NCBI GenBank assembly: GCA_937897495.1
Contig: CALCBL010000611.1
Span: forward strand, 1-10,431
Length of the DNA stretch: 10,431 nucleotides
DNA from: an uncultured Burkholderiales bacterium
GTDB lineage: Bacteria; Pseudomonadota; Gammaproteobacteria; Burkholderiales; Burkholderiaceae_C
Direction of reading: 5' to 3'
The notes under the pieces are model-generated. The model did not search any database and had not been told where the DNA came from. It worked only from the letters and a program-made list of their open reading frames with translations. Shown here piece by piece: positions 1 to 6,402 of the stretch. The number at the start of each line of letters is the position of its first letter. The first letter of the stretch is position 1. The position numbers and the translations under genes are program-made.

Positions 1-409
1 CCAAGCTTTCGTATTGAGCCGCTTCAAAGCTGTCGCCTTCTAAGCCTTCCAGTTCAATGCCAATCGAGTCGTCATTGCAATTGTTGCGGCCTCGGTAACT
101 TGAAACGCCGGCGTGCCAAGCGCGTTGCTCGCAACTCACAAATTGCCAAACCTTGCCCGTTCGTTCAATGAAAAAGTGTGAGGAAACTTCCAAGCCTCGA
201 ATCGATGCGAAGTAGGGATGGGCTTCCCAGTCGAGTTGATTGGTAAAGAGTTGTTGAACGGCGCCCGTGCCAAACTCCCCGGGAGGGAGGCTGATGGAGT
301 GAATCACCAGCAAATCAAGAGTGGCGCTAGGGGGGCGTGGGCCAAAATTGGGCGACTCGCATTTTTCAGCGCCTTGGCACCAGCCCTGTTGCCAATTGTC
401 AAAGCTCAT
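1..409 (-). CDS. ampD: AmpD, 1,6-anhydro-N-acetylmuramyl-L-alanine amidase (partial, C-terminus outside window)
   Basis: Cytoplasmic zinc amidase of cell-wall recycling. It cleaves the bond between anhydro-MurNAc and the stem peptide of imported muropeptides, and in many bacteria it thereby controls beta-lactamase induction. Reading leftward from the ATG at 409-407, 136 codons are visible before the frame leaves the window. The AmpD signatures appear in order: VIHSISLPPGEFG (about 35-46, with the first zinc-ligand His at 37), AHPYFASIRGLEVSSHF (about 63-79), QRAWHAGVSSYRGR (about 95-108), then CNDDSIGIELEG, in which Glu119 matches the catalytic Glu of the family. The remaining zinc ligands (His and Asp near residues 155-165) would lie outside. 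The start is five bases after the stop of the PP0621 gene, so the two are probably co-transcribed and perhaps translationally coupled; I see no strong Shine-Dalgarno. The family assignment is firm. Confidence 0.93.
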   Translation of the reverse strand, partial: MSFDNWQQGWCQGAEKCESPNFGPRPPSATLDLLVIHSISLPPGEFGTGAVQQLFTNQLDWEAHPYFASIRGLEVSSHFFIERTGKVWQFVSCEQRAWHAGVSSYRGRNNCNDDSIGIELEGLEGDSFEAAQYESL

Positions 410-414
410 GGCAC

Positions 415-684
415 TCAGGCCAACTGATCGCCTGCGGCTTGGCGATGGGATTCTGAGCAATAACGACCCGCGCGGCCTTTCACCATGTCCGGTTCGGGCA
501 GATGAACGCCGCAATGATCACAGGCGTGCATGGCGCTAGGTTCTTGCAAGTCAACTTTGGCATTGACTTGGGAAGCAGCAGTGTGAGACTTGTCTTGTTG
601 TTTCTCTTTGAGAGCATTCAGGCGGTTTCTTCGCCACAACCAAACCCCAAACAAAACAGCCAGCAAAAAAATGAAGATTTTCAA
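415..684 (-). CDS. PP0621-family small membrane-anchored protein with Cys/His cluster
   Basis: 89-residue protein of unknown function resembling the PP0621 family. It has one N-terminal membrane segment (about residues 3-17) followed by a basic stretch (WRRNR), so it is probably anchored with the rest in the cytoplasm. After a polar linker comes CDHCGVHLPEPD (CxxC at 55-58), then GRAGRYCSESHR with Cys76 and His80. The CxxC...CxxxH pattern suggests a zinc-ribbon-like site; metal binding is inferred. The start is TTG at 684-682, chosen because it puts the hydrophobic segment at the very N-terminus as expected. The TTG overlaps the TGA of the upstream CcsA-like gene (TTGA), which points to translational coupling. 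The stop lies five bases before ampD. The neighbourhood hints at an envelope-related role, but the function is not known. Confidence 0.82.
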   Translation of the reverse strand: MKIFIFLLAVLFGVWLWRRNRLNALKEKQQDKSHTAASQVNAKVDLQEPSAMHACDHCGVHLPEPDMVKGRAGRYCSESHRQAAGDQLA

Positions 685-1487
685 AGGCTTCGTCCCAAAA
701 TGACTTCAAGGACAAACCGCGATCCGGCGTAGGCGAACAACAAAAATGCTGAGCCTATATAGAGCACCCGCACCGCGCGCCTGCCACGCCAACCAAACTG
801 ATGGCGTCCGAGCAAAAGAGCGCCAAAGGTGAGCCAAGACAAAACAGAAAACACGGTTTTGTGATCCCACTTCCAATGAATGCCTGCAGCGCCGTACAGC
901 TGTTCGCCAAAAACAAAACCCGCGATGAGCGTCAAGGTGAGCAATATAAAGCCCAGAAGCACAAACCGGAACATCAGACGTTCAAGCGTCAGCAAGGGCA
1001 GGCCGCTTTGGTTTTCGTTGCCTTTTCGAATTTCAATCTCGGCGTTGGTCATGAGCGCTGCGTGAACCACAGCGGCTGCAAACATGCCATACGACGCAAT
1101 GCCCAAAGCCCAGTGCAGGGGTAGCCAAATAGAGGCAGACACTTGAAGTGCTTGGCCGGGGAAGTACCAAGACAGCGCCACTGCGGCGCTGCCCAAAGCC
1201 GCCATGGCCCAACGTGCTTTGAACTTTGGAAAGTATTGGCTCTCAAAGGTGTAAGCAGTCAAGACCCACCAGATGGTGACCGACAAAGCCGGCGCAAAAC
1301 CAAAGCGGGGTGTTTCTCCCCACAAGCCCAGGCCCAGCGTGAAAGCGTGCATGACCCAAGCCAGCCACAGGTATCGACGGGTCAAGTTGGGGCCCATTCG
1401 ATCGGCTACAAGAGCGGGAATGCCATAGGCGATGACGGTTAAAACAGTCAACCACATCGCCAATTCGGAGGGACTGGCTAAAATCAT
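681..1487 (-). CDS. CcsA/YpjD-family integral membrane protein (cytochrome c assembly family)
   Basis: 268-residue polytopic inner-membrane protein with roughly seven to eight hydrophobic segments. It belongs to the CcsA/CcmC/HemX-like heme-handling superfamily. Visible family features are His47 in WVMHAFTLG, LHWALGIASYG (His125), and the motif HWKWDHKTVFSVLSW (about 204-218), which resembles the conserved Trp/Asp-rich segment of cytochrome c assembly proteins. E. coli ypjD, also next to ffh, is the likely counterpart, so the locus looks conserved. Whether this branch really handles heme is unproven; YpjD-type proteins are not established cytochrome c maturation factors. The ATG start at 1487-1485 has an AGGA three bases upstream, a close but usable ribosome site. 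The gene is divergent from ffh across a 78-base spacer and starts a cluster with the PP0621 gene and ampD. Confidence 0.88.
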   Translation of the reverse strand: MILASPSELAMWLTVLTVIAYGIPALVADRMGPNLTRRYLWLAWVMHAFTLGLGLWGETPRFGFAPALSVTIWWVLTAYTFESQYFPKFKARWAMAALGSAAVALSWYFPGQALQVSASIWLPLHWALGIASYGMFAAAVVHAALMTNAEIEIRKGNENQSGLPLLTLERLMFRFVLLGFILLTLTLIAGFVFGEQLYGAAGIHWKWDHKTVFSVLSWLTFGALLLGRHQFGWRGRRAVRVLYIGSAFLLFAYAGSRFVLEVILGRSL

Positions 1488-1503
1488 GCTTCCTAGTTTA
1501 GCG

Positions 1504-1538
1504 TTTTGAGCCGCTGCAATCTGGCAATGGGCTCAAAA
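1504..1538. repeat. Perfect 9-bp inverted repeat between the CcsA-like gene and ffh
   Basis: TTTTGAGCC at 1504-1512 and its exact reverse complement GGCTCAAAA at 1530-1538 are separated by 17 bases. The dyad fills the middle of the short divergent spacer 1488-1565. Each arm contains TTGAGC, a weak -35-like hexamer reading outward-in on both strands. It could be an operator or an RNA hairpin in the ffh leader. There is no T-run, so a terminator is unlikely. I see no convincing -10 box for either gene. Confidence 0.5.
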
Positions 1539-1565
1539 GCTAGCGGTTTATGAAAAATTTTCTTT

Positions 1566-2963
1566 ATGGCCTCCGCTCTCACCGACAAACTCTCGCTACT
1601 TGTTAAGCAGATCAGTGGACAAGCGCGGATCACTGAATCCAACGTGTCCGACATGCTGCGTGAGGTGCGCATGGCGCTCTTGGAAGCCGACGTTGCGCTG
1701 CCAGTCGTTCGCGATTTCATTGCCCGTGTCAAAGAAAAGTCCTTAGGTCAATAGGTCTTGGGTTCTTTGAAACCCGGCCAAGCCTTGGTGGCCATCGTGA
1801 ACCGCGAACTGGCCGCCACCATGGGCGATGGTGTGGCCGACATCAATTTAGCGGCGCAACCGCCGGCGGTGATTTTGATGGCGGGCTTGCAAGGTGCCGG
1901 TAAAACCACCACCACGGCCAAATTGGCCAAGCACTTAATAGAAAAGCGCAAGAAAAAAGTGCTGACTGTGTCGGGCGACGTCTACCGACCCGCGGCCATT
2001 GAGCAGTTGAAAACTGTCACGGCACAAGCTGGCGCTGAATGGTTCCCAAGCTCACCCGATCAAAAGCCCTTGGACATTGCGCGCGCCGCCATTGATTACG
2101 CACGCAAACATTTCTTTGACGTGCTGTTGGTAGATACAGCCGGTCGCTTGGCCATTGACGAAGCCTTGATGGCCGAAATTCGCGAACTGCACGCTGTTTT
2201 GAAGCCGGTTGAAACCTTGTTTGTGGTCGATGCCATGCAAGGACAAGATGCCGCCAACACGGCCAAAGCATTTAGCGATGCGCTGCCACTCACTGGCATT
2301 GTGCTCACCAAGATGGATGGCGACTCACGCGGTGGCGCTGCTTTGTCTGTGCGTCAAATCACGGGCGCTCCCATCAAGTTTGCAGGTACCAGCGAAAAAA
2401 TTGACGGTCTCGAAGTGTTTGATGCCGAGCGTCATGCCGGCCGCATTTTGGGCATGGGCGATATCTTGGCCTTGGTCGAGCAAGTCACGGCAGGCATCGA
2501 CATGGAGGCCGCCCAAAAAATGGCGGCCAAAGTCAAAAGCGGCGCTGGCTTTGATTTGAATGACTTCTTGGCACAAATTCAGCAAATGAAACAGATGGGT
2601 GGTTTGTCGAGTTTGATGGACAAATTGCCCAGCCAACTGGCGGCCAAAGCGGGCAACATGGATTTGGGCAAAGCAGAAAAAGACATGGCCCGCAAGCAAG
2701 GCATCATTCACAGCATGACGCTCAGGGAGCGCAGCAAACCTGAACTCATCAAGGCCACGCGCAAGCGCCGAATTGCCATGGGCGCGGGTGTTCAAGTGCA
2801 AGAGGTGAACCGCTTGCTCAAAGAGTTTGAGCAGATGCAAGACATGATGAAAAAAATGTCGGGCGGCGGCATGATGAAAATGATGAAGCGCTTGGGCGGT
2901 ATGAAGGGTATGGGAGGCTTGGGTGGCATGGGCGGGGGTGGATTCCCCGGCATGAAACGCTAA
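1566..2963 (+). CDS. ffh: Ffh, signal recognition particle protein, interrupted by an in-frame TAG at codon 63
   Basis: SRP GTPase that binds 4.5S RNA and signal sequences and delivers ribosomes to FtsY at the membrane; normally essential. From the ATG at 1566 the frame codes 62 residues ending in KEKSLGQ, meets TAG at 1752-1754, and continues in the same frame to TAA at 2961-2963 (465 positions counting the TAG, a normal length). The segment before the TAG matches the first helices of the N domain (LREVRMALLEADVALPVV). After it come the rest of the N domain (SLKPGQALVAIVNREL), the P-loop GLQGAGKTT (107-115), DVYRPAA, DTAGR (190-194), TKMDGD (248-253), and the methionine-rich M domain with RKRRIAMGAG and a Gly/Met-rich tail. 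E. coli Ffh has Glu in the cognate position (GHEV), so one G-to-T change in GAG explains the stop. No other lesion is seen. A TTG at 1758 could restart translation, but would give a 402-codon open frame (including stop) lacking much of the N domain. No clear Shine-Dalgarno precedes the ATG at 1566. Identity is certain; whether the product is functional is open. Confidence 0.95.
1752..1754 (+). other. In-frame amber codon within ffh
   Basis: The reading is TCC TTA GGT CAA TAG GTC TTG GGT TCT TTG AAA, i.e. SLGQ-stop-VLGSLK. By comparison with E. coli Ffh (KAVGHEV...SLTPGQ) the stop replaces Glu, in the linker between the third and fourth helices of the N domain. The next possible start is TTG at 1758, with weak purine runs TTAGG (1743-1747) and ATAGG (1751-1755) before it. 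Explanations in order of my expectation: sequencing or consensus error, a real recent mutation, or suppression of the stop. Confidence 0.95.
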
Positions 2964-2975
2964 TAGCATATGCTA
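2964..2975. repeat. 12-bp perfect palindrome just after ffh
   Basis: TAGCATATGCTA follows immediately after the ffh stop codon, in the 43-base spacer between the convergent ends of ffh and the glutamine-synthetase-like gene. It has no loop long enough for a stable RNA hairpin, so it is more likely a protein site or chance. Confidence 0.4.
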
Positions 2976-2978
2976 AGT

Positions 2979-3002
2979 TGCCCGGCAGTTTTGCGTTGGG
3001 CA
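2979..3002. terminator. Possible weak bidirectional terminator between ffh and the ligase gene
   Basis: TGCCC at 2979-2983 can pair with GGGCA at 2998-3002 around a 14-base loop that contains a further GCA/TGC pairing. Its place between two convergent gene ends fits a terminator. The stem is short and no T-run follows on either strand, so this is a weak call. Confidence 0.25.
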
Positions 3003-3006
3003 GACC

Positions 3007-4518
3007 TTAAATGCGGCTGAAATATTCGCGCCGCTGAAATTCAACAGGGTCTTTTGCTTCATTGAAACGTGTTTGCTCTGACTGCTTGATGCGTTGGTAA
3101 TAGCGCACAAAATCTCGGCCTAAGCCTGCATTCAAAACCGCGTCTGCGTCCAAGTGTGTCAGAGCTTCGACCAAGGTGATCGGCAGGCGCGTGCCGCCCT
3201 CGGCATAGGGCGTTTCTGTGGCCTCGGGAGCACTCAGTGAATTTTGAATGCCATCTAACCCGGCCAAAATTTGCGAGGCCATGTACAAGTAGGGGTTGGC
3301 GGCAGGTTCACCCAATCTGTTTTCAATGCGTGTGGCAGGGTCGCCCGCGCCGCCCACCACTCTGAGCATGGCACCCCGGTTGTCACGACCCCACAAAATG
3401 GCTTGCGGCGCAAGTGCGTTGGGTTTGAAGCGGCCAAAGCCATTCACGGTGGTGGTGCACAAAGACGTCATGCCTTGGCCATGCGCCAACAAGCCTGCCA
3501 AATAATGTGCGCCCATGTTGGACAGCGTGTGGCGAGCATCGTTGGCCCGAAGAGCTTGGGCTTCTTGAATATCTTGTTGTGAAGTCCGTGCAAAAAGATT
3601 GTGCCCAGAAGACAAGTCATAAAGCGATTGGTGCAGGTGCCAGCCGCTGCTCATGATGTTGTCAAATGGGGGTCGGCACATGAATGTGGCGTGATAACCG
3701 CCTCGCCGCAAGGCTTGTTTGACGGCGCTTCTGAACAAGACCATGTTGTCGGCGGCGGTCATGGCATCGGTGACTTTGAACACCGCTTCAACTTGGCTGG
3801 GGCCGAGTTCAATCTCTAAAGATAACAGCGGCAAACCCAAGTCCTGAGCGGTTTGCTTCACAATTCTCAGAGCAGGTTCTGCGCGGTCAAACCACAACTC
3901 ATTTAACAAGTTGTAGCCAGGATGGATCATGCTCACTTGGGGTGCGGGCCCTGGCCATGAAGCTTGTACAGGATCGGCATCATCGCCATGGTCTGCATCT
4001 TTGAGTTTGTAAATGTGAAACTCAACTTCAAGACCGCATTTCATGCCCCAGCCTTTGGCGGCCACTTTTTCAAGCGCGCTTTGCAAGATGCGGCGTGAGT
4101 CATAGGGCACGGCTTGACCGTTGGGAAACCACGGTTGGCACAACAGCCATCCGGTTTTTTCGGCCCATGGCAGTATTTTGAAAGTGCTGGGATCGGGCAA
4201 CAGCATGACATTGCTGGCGCCTTCAAATCCAGGCAACTCAGTTTTGACATTGGCCTCGAACACCTTGTACACCGTGCGGTCGGAAGTGTCTTTGAGCATG
4301 AGGGTGCTGACCATGCCCATGCCCTCTGCGAAGGCGGCGGCCAACTCGGAGGTGACCCATGTTTTGCCGCGCAAACTACCGTGCACATCGCACCACACCA
4401 AACGTATCCATTCAAGGCCTGAGGCTTGAGCCAAGGACAGAACCTTTTGAACTTCAGCTTGCCTGTGAGGCGTGTTCTGGCCGCATTGTTCGGCAAAGCT
4501 GATGCGTTTTAAATTCAT
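3007..4518 (-). CDS. Glutamine-synthetase-like gamma-glutamyl ligase
   Basis: 503-residue member of the glutamine synthetase superfamily, of the kind that joins the gamma-carboxyl of glutamate to an amine using ATP (PuuA, IpuC and TdnQ/AtdA1 are characterised relatives in function). An N-terminal beta-grasp region is seen as VWCDVHGSLRGK (about 41-52). The catalytic domain follows: GLEVEF (162-167, metal-binding glutamates), SLEIELGPSQVEAVF (233-247), SGWHLHQSL (291-299, nucleotide/metal-site His), then GRFKPNALAP, WGRDNRGAMLR and RIENRLGEPAANPYLYMA with the active-site Arg/Glu. The ATG at 4518-4516 overlaps the Rieske gene stop as ATGA. A start 78 bases further upstream is open but would lie inside the Rieske gene and adds an unrelated-looking extension. 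The operon with an oxygenase suggests amine catabolism rather than nitrogen assimilation; the substrate is unknown. Confidence 0.88.
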   Translation of the reverse strand: MNLKRISFAEQCGQNTPHRQAEVQKVLSLAQASGLEWIRLVWCDVHGSLRGKTWVTSELAAAFAEGMGMVSTLMLKDTSDRTVYKVFEANVKTELPGFEGASNVMLLPDPSTFKILPWAEKTGWLLCQPWFPNGQAVPYDSRRILQSALEKVAAKGWGMKCGLEVEFHIYKLKDADHGDDADPVQASWPGPAPQVSMIHPGYNLLNELWFDRAEPALRIVKQTAQDLGLPLLSLEIELGPSQVEAVFKVTDAMTAADNMVLFRSAVKQALRRGGYHATFMCRPPFDNIMSSGWHLHQSLYDLSSGHNLFARTSQQDIQEAQALRANDARHTLSNMGAHYLAGLLAHGQGMTSLCTTTVNGFGRFKPNALAPQAILWGRDNRGAMLRVVGGAGDPATRIENRLGEPAANPYLYMASQILAGLDGIQNSLSAPEATETPYAEGGTRLPITLVEALTHLDADAVLNAGLGRDFVRYYQRIKQSEQTRFNEAKDPVEFQRREYFSRI

Positions 4519-5879
4519 GCGGCTTTGGTCAATGAAGCATTCCAAGGTGCGCCATCGCGTTTGGCCTGCATGGTGTCTGTGGACCATGTTTGCCAACCTT
4601 GGGCGGGTGCAATGCCATCCACCGTGTCCGGTCCTGTTCGAGATGCGGCCACTTCAGGGTTGGCAAACCCGGGCGGCAATAAACCCGCGGCCACGTCGTC
4701 AATGGCTTTGGCCAAAATGCGCCGGTTGGCAATGATCACTTTGTCGGAGGTGCCCAAATGTTCGCGTGTGCGGTTTTGGATGGCGCCCATGCTTTCGCAA
4801 GCCCACTGATCATGCACATTGATGTCGTCTTCGCCCATGCCTAAAAAGGTGCGCGTCATTTGCTCTTCTGGGTTAAAGCCCCATTGGTTGTGTTTGCCAG
4901 ATTTTGGAATGTAGTCGGGCAAACTGACAGCCTCCAGGCGCTGCTTGCGCATGGCATCTTTGTTGACGGGATCGGCAAAGCTGGTGAACACCGCATACCA
5001 GTAAGTGCGCGTGTCATCGACTGGCACGTGCATTTGAGTGATGGTCATGGTTTCCGACAAGGGAATGACAAAGGTGTTGGGAAACAAAGAATTGGTAATG
5101 CGAACGTGCGTGAGTTTTTCGTTCAAGGGCCTGAGGGTGGTCAGTTGAAAGCCGTAGGGCTTTTCTGTGAAAGAAATCTCGGGCTGATCAAACTCGCGCA
5201 TGACCTTTGTCATGGGCCATTTTTCACCTTCTATTTCGCCGGCACTGGCGCCGCGAAATTGCTTGCCGTAGGTGTCTTCAAGCGAGGCGTCGTTGAAAAA
5301 ACGGTGCAAGAAAGAAGCATGGGCAGGGTCGATGCCCACTTCAAATGCTTGAAGCCAATTGCAATGCCACAAGCCTTTGAATGCGAAGGTGTGTGTGCCA
5401 GGTGCTTTGAAACAATCGAGTTCTGGCAAGGGCGGCGGCGTACTGCCTTCTGCGCCCATCCATGCAAACAAAATGCCACTGCGTTCTTGGACGGGGTAAT
5501 TGCGCTGCTTGATGCGCGTACACAAAACGCTGCCTTTGGGCTCAGCTGGCGTTTCTAGGCATTGACCCGTGACATCAAATTTCCAACCATGGAAGGGGCA
5601 ACGAAGGCCATCGCCTTCATTGCGGCCATAGGCCAAGTCGGCTCCGCGGTGCGGACAGTCGCGGTCTAGCAAACCAAATTCGCCTTGTGCGTTTTTGAAC
5701 AAGACCAAATCTTGGCCTAGCAACTTGACAGCCTTGACGGCTCGAACGCCCATGTTGGGATCTAGTGCGGGATTGAACTCATCGAGCAAGGCCACTGGGT
5801 GCCAATAGTGGCGCATGACTTGCCCACAAGGGGTACCGGGGCCAATGCGCGTGACGCGCTCATTTTGTTCAGCTCTCAT
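4515..5879 (-). CDS. Rieske non-heme iron oxygenase, alpha subunit (phthalate-dioxygenase-like)
   Basis: 454-residue oxygenase component that inserts oxygen into an organic, usually aromatic, substrate using electrons from a reductase. The N-terminus (IGPGTPCGQVMRHYWHPV, 12-29) is typical of the phthalate 4,5-dioxygenase / single-subunit branch. The Rieske [2Fe-2S] ligands are Cys75-x-His77 in DCPHRGADL and Cys94-x2-His97 in CPFHGWKFD. The mononuclear iron site is seen in NWLQAFEVGIDPAHASFLH, with the Asp184-x2-His187-x4-His192 spacing of characterised dioxygenases. The C-terminal ESMGAIQNRTREHLGTSD is also family-typical. The third, carboxylate iron ligand is probably the Asp/Glu cluster just before it (GEDDINVHDQWACES). 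No beta subunit, ferredoxin or reductase gene is in the window, so the electron partner is elsewhere. The ATG at 5879 has only a weak ribosome site. It is the first gene of a two-gene operon with the ligase. The substrate cannot be read from sequence. Confidence 0.92.
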   Translation of the reverse strand: MRAEQNERVTRIGPGTPCGQVMRHYWHPVALLDEFNPALDPNMGVRAVKAVKLLGQDLVLFKNAQGEFGLLDRDCPHRGADLAYGRNEGDGLRCPFHGWKFDVTGQCLETPAEPKGSVLCTRIKQRNYPVQERSGILFAWMGAEGSTPPPLPELDCFKAPGTHTFAFKGLWHCNWLQAFEVGIDPAHASFLHRFFNDASLEDTYGKQFRGASAGEIEGEKWPMTKVMREFDQPEISFTEKPYGFQLTTLRPLNEKLTHVRITNSLFPNTFVIPLSETMTITQMHVPVDDTRTYWYAVFTSFADPVNKDAMRKQRLEAVSLPDYIPKSGKHNQWGFNPEEQMTRTFLGMGEDDINVHDQWACESMGAIQNRTREHLGTSDKVIIANRRILAKAIDDVAAGLLPPGFANPEVAASRTGPDTVDGIAPAQGWQTWSTDTMQAKRDGAPWNASLTKAA

Positions 5880-5985
5880 CGAATCACTTTAACGCAAAAT
5901 GCTGAGAAAGAAAATGATTTAAGCTTCGAGTCAGTTCATTTCTGGCACAAGTGCAAAAGATGCGGGCCACTTCTTGAAGCAATGT
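5880..5985. promoter_or_regulatory. Divergent promoter region between the Rieske operon and the cyclotransferase gene
   Basis: This AT-richer 106-base spacer must hold the Rieske operon promoter and probably that of the cyclotransferase gene. Two short dyads are visible: GCAC-AA-GTGC at 5945-5954 and CTTC-TT-GAAG at 5970-5979, the latter just upstream of the cyclotransferase start. I could not identify a convincing -35/-10 pair on either strand. Confidence 0.4.
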
Positions 5986-6402
5986 ATGAATTCTGAAAAC
6001 CTTTTGTTTGTTTACGGCACTTTGCTGTCGGGCCTGAGTAACCACCACCACATGGCAGGTGCAACTTGTTTGGGCGAAGCCCATATTCATGCAGCTTTGT
6101 TTGACATGGGTGAATATCCGGCGCTCAGTGTGCAGGGTACGTGGGCACTGCCACTGGGCCCTGTGTTGGGTGAGTTGTATCAAATTGAGCCAACGCAATG
6201 GCAAGCTTTGGACGACTTAGAAGAAGTAGACCCTGATTCAATTGAAAACTCAATGTACGTGCGTGTGCCAATTCAGGTGCAATGGCAACCCGCCGAAGGG
6301 CCGCAAACTGTGACTGCGCAAGTCTATGTTTACAACTGGTCTTTGGCGGGTAGGCCGCGCATTGAACATGGCGACTTTCGCCGCCATTGCTTAAAGCGTT
6401 GA
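5986..6402 (+). CDS. Gamma-glutamylcyclotransferase / AIG2-like family protein
   Basis: 138-residue protein of the gamma-glutamylcyclotransferase (GGCT/AIG2/YtfP) fold. Members turn gamma-glutamyl peptides or gamma-glutamylamines into 5-oxoproline plus the free amine. The signature FVYGTLLSG (8-16) forms the substrate-binding loop. GEYPAL (42-47) and PVLGELYQI (59-67) are typical, and LDDLEEVD (75-82) carries Glu79 at the position of the catalytic Glu. The ATG at 5986 was chosen because it puts FVYGTL at the usual distance from the N-terminus and has GAAG six bases upstream; a TTG at 5974 in the same frame would add four residues. The gene is divergent from the Rieske-ligase operon, and its end overlaps that of miaB by 12 bases. 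Its place beside a gamma-glutamyl ligase suggests, but does not prove, a role in removing the glutamyl group. Confidence 0.85.
   Translation: MNSENLLFVYGTLLSGLSNHHHMAGATCLGEAHIHAALFDMGEYPALSVQGTWALPLGPVLGELYQIEPTQWQALDDLEEVDPDSIENSMYVRVPIQVQWQPAEGPQTVTAQVYVYNWSLAGRPRIEHGDFRRHCLKR

Noticed and set aside
1752..1754. Programmed recoding with a special amino acid at the ffh TAG
   Set aside because: Selenocysteine uses TGA, and nothing here suggests a pyrrolysine system. Relatives have an ordinary Glu, so a point change or error is far more likely.
2862..2960. Gly/Met-rich repetitive stretch at the end of ffh
   Set aside because: Low-complexity Met/Gly tails after the M domain are normal in Ffh proteins and not a repeat element.
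2325..2969. 214-codon open frame on the minus strand, His/Ala rich
   Set aside because: It is antisense to the G and M domains of ffh. The His-rich composition is simply the reverse reading of Met/Gly-rich codons.
4519..4596. Upstream in-frame extension of the glutamine-synthetase-like gene
   Set aside because: It would start 82 bases inside the Rieske gene, and the extra 26 residues do not look like the family N-terminus. The ATGA overlap at 4518-4515 is the natural start.
4860..5558. Long open frame (232 codons) on the plus strand
   Set aside because: It lies entirely antisense to the Rieske oxygenase, whose iron ligands and family motifs are unambiguous, and its translation shows no recognisable domain.
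5943..5958. TGGCAC-like sequence resembling a sigma-54 promoter
   Set aside because: The distance from GG to the following GC is 9 bases instead of 12, so the -24/-12 geometry fails.
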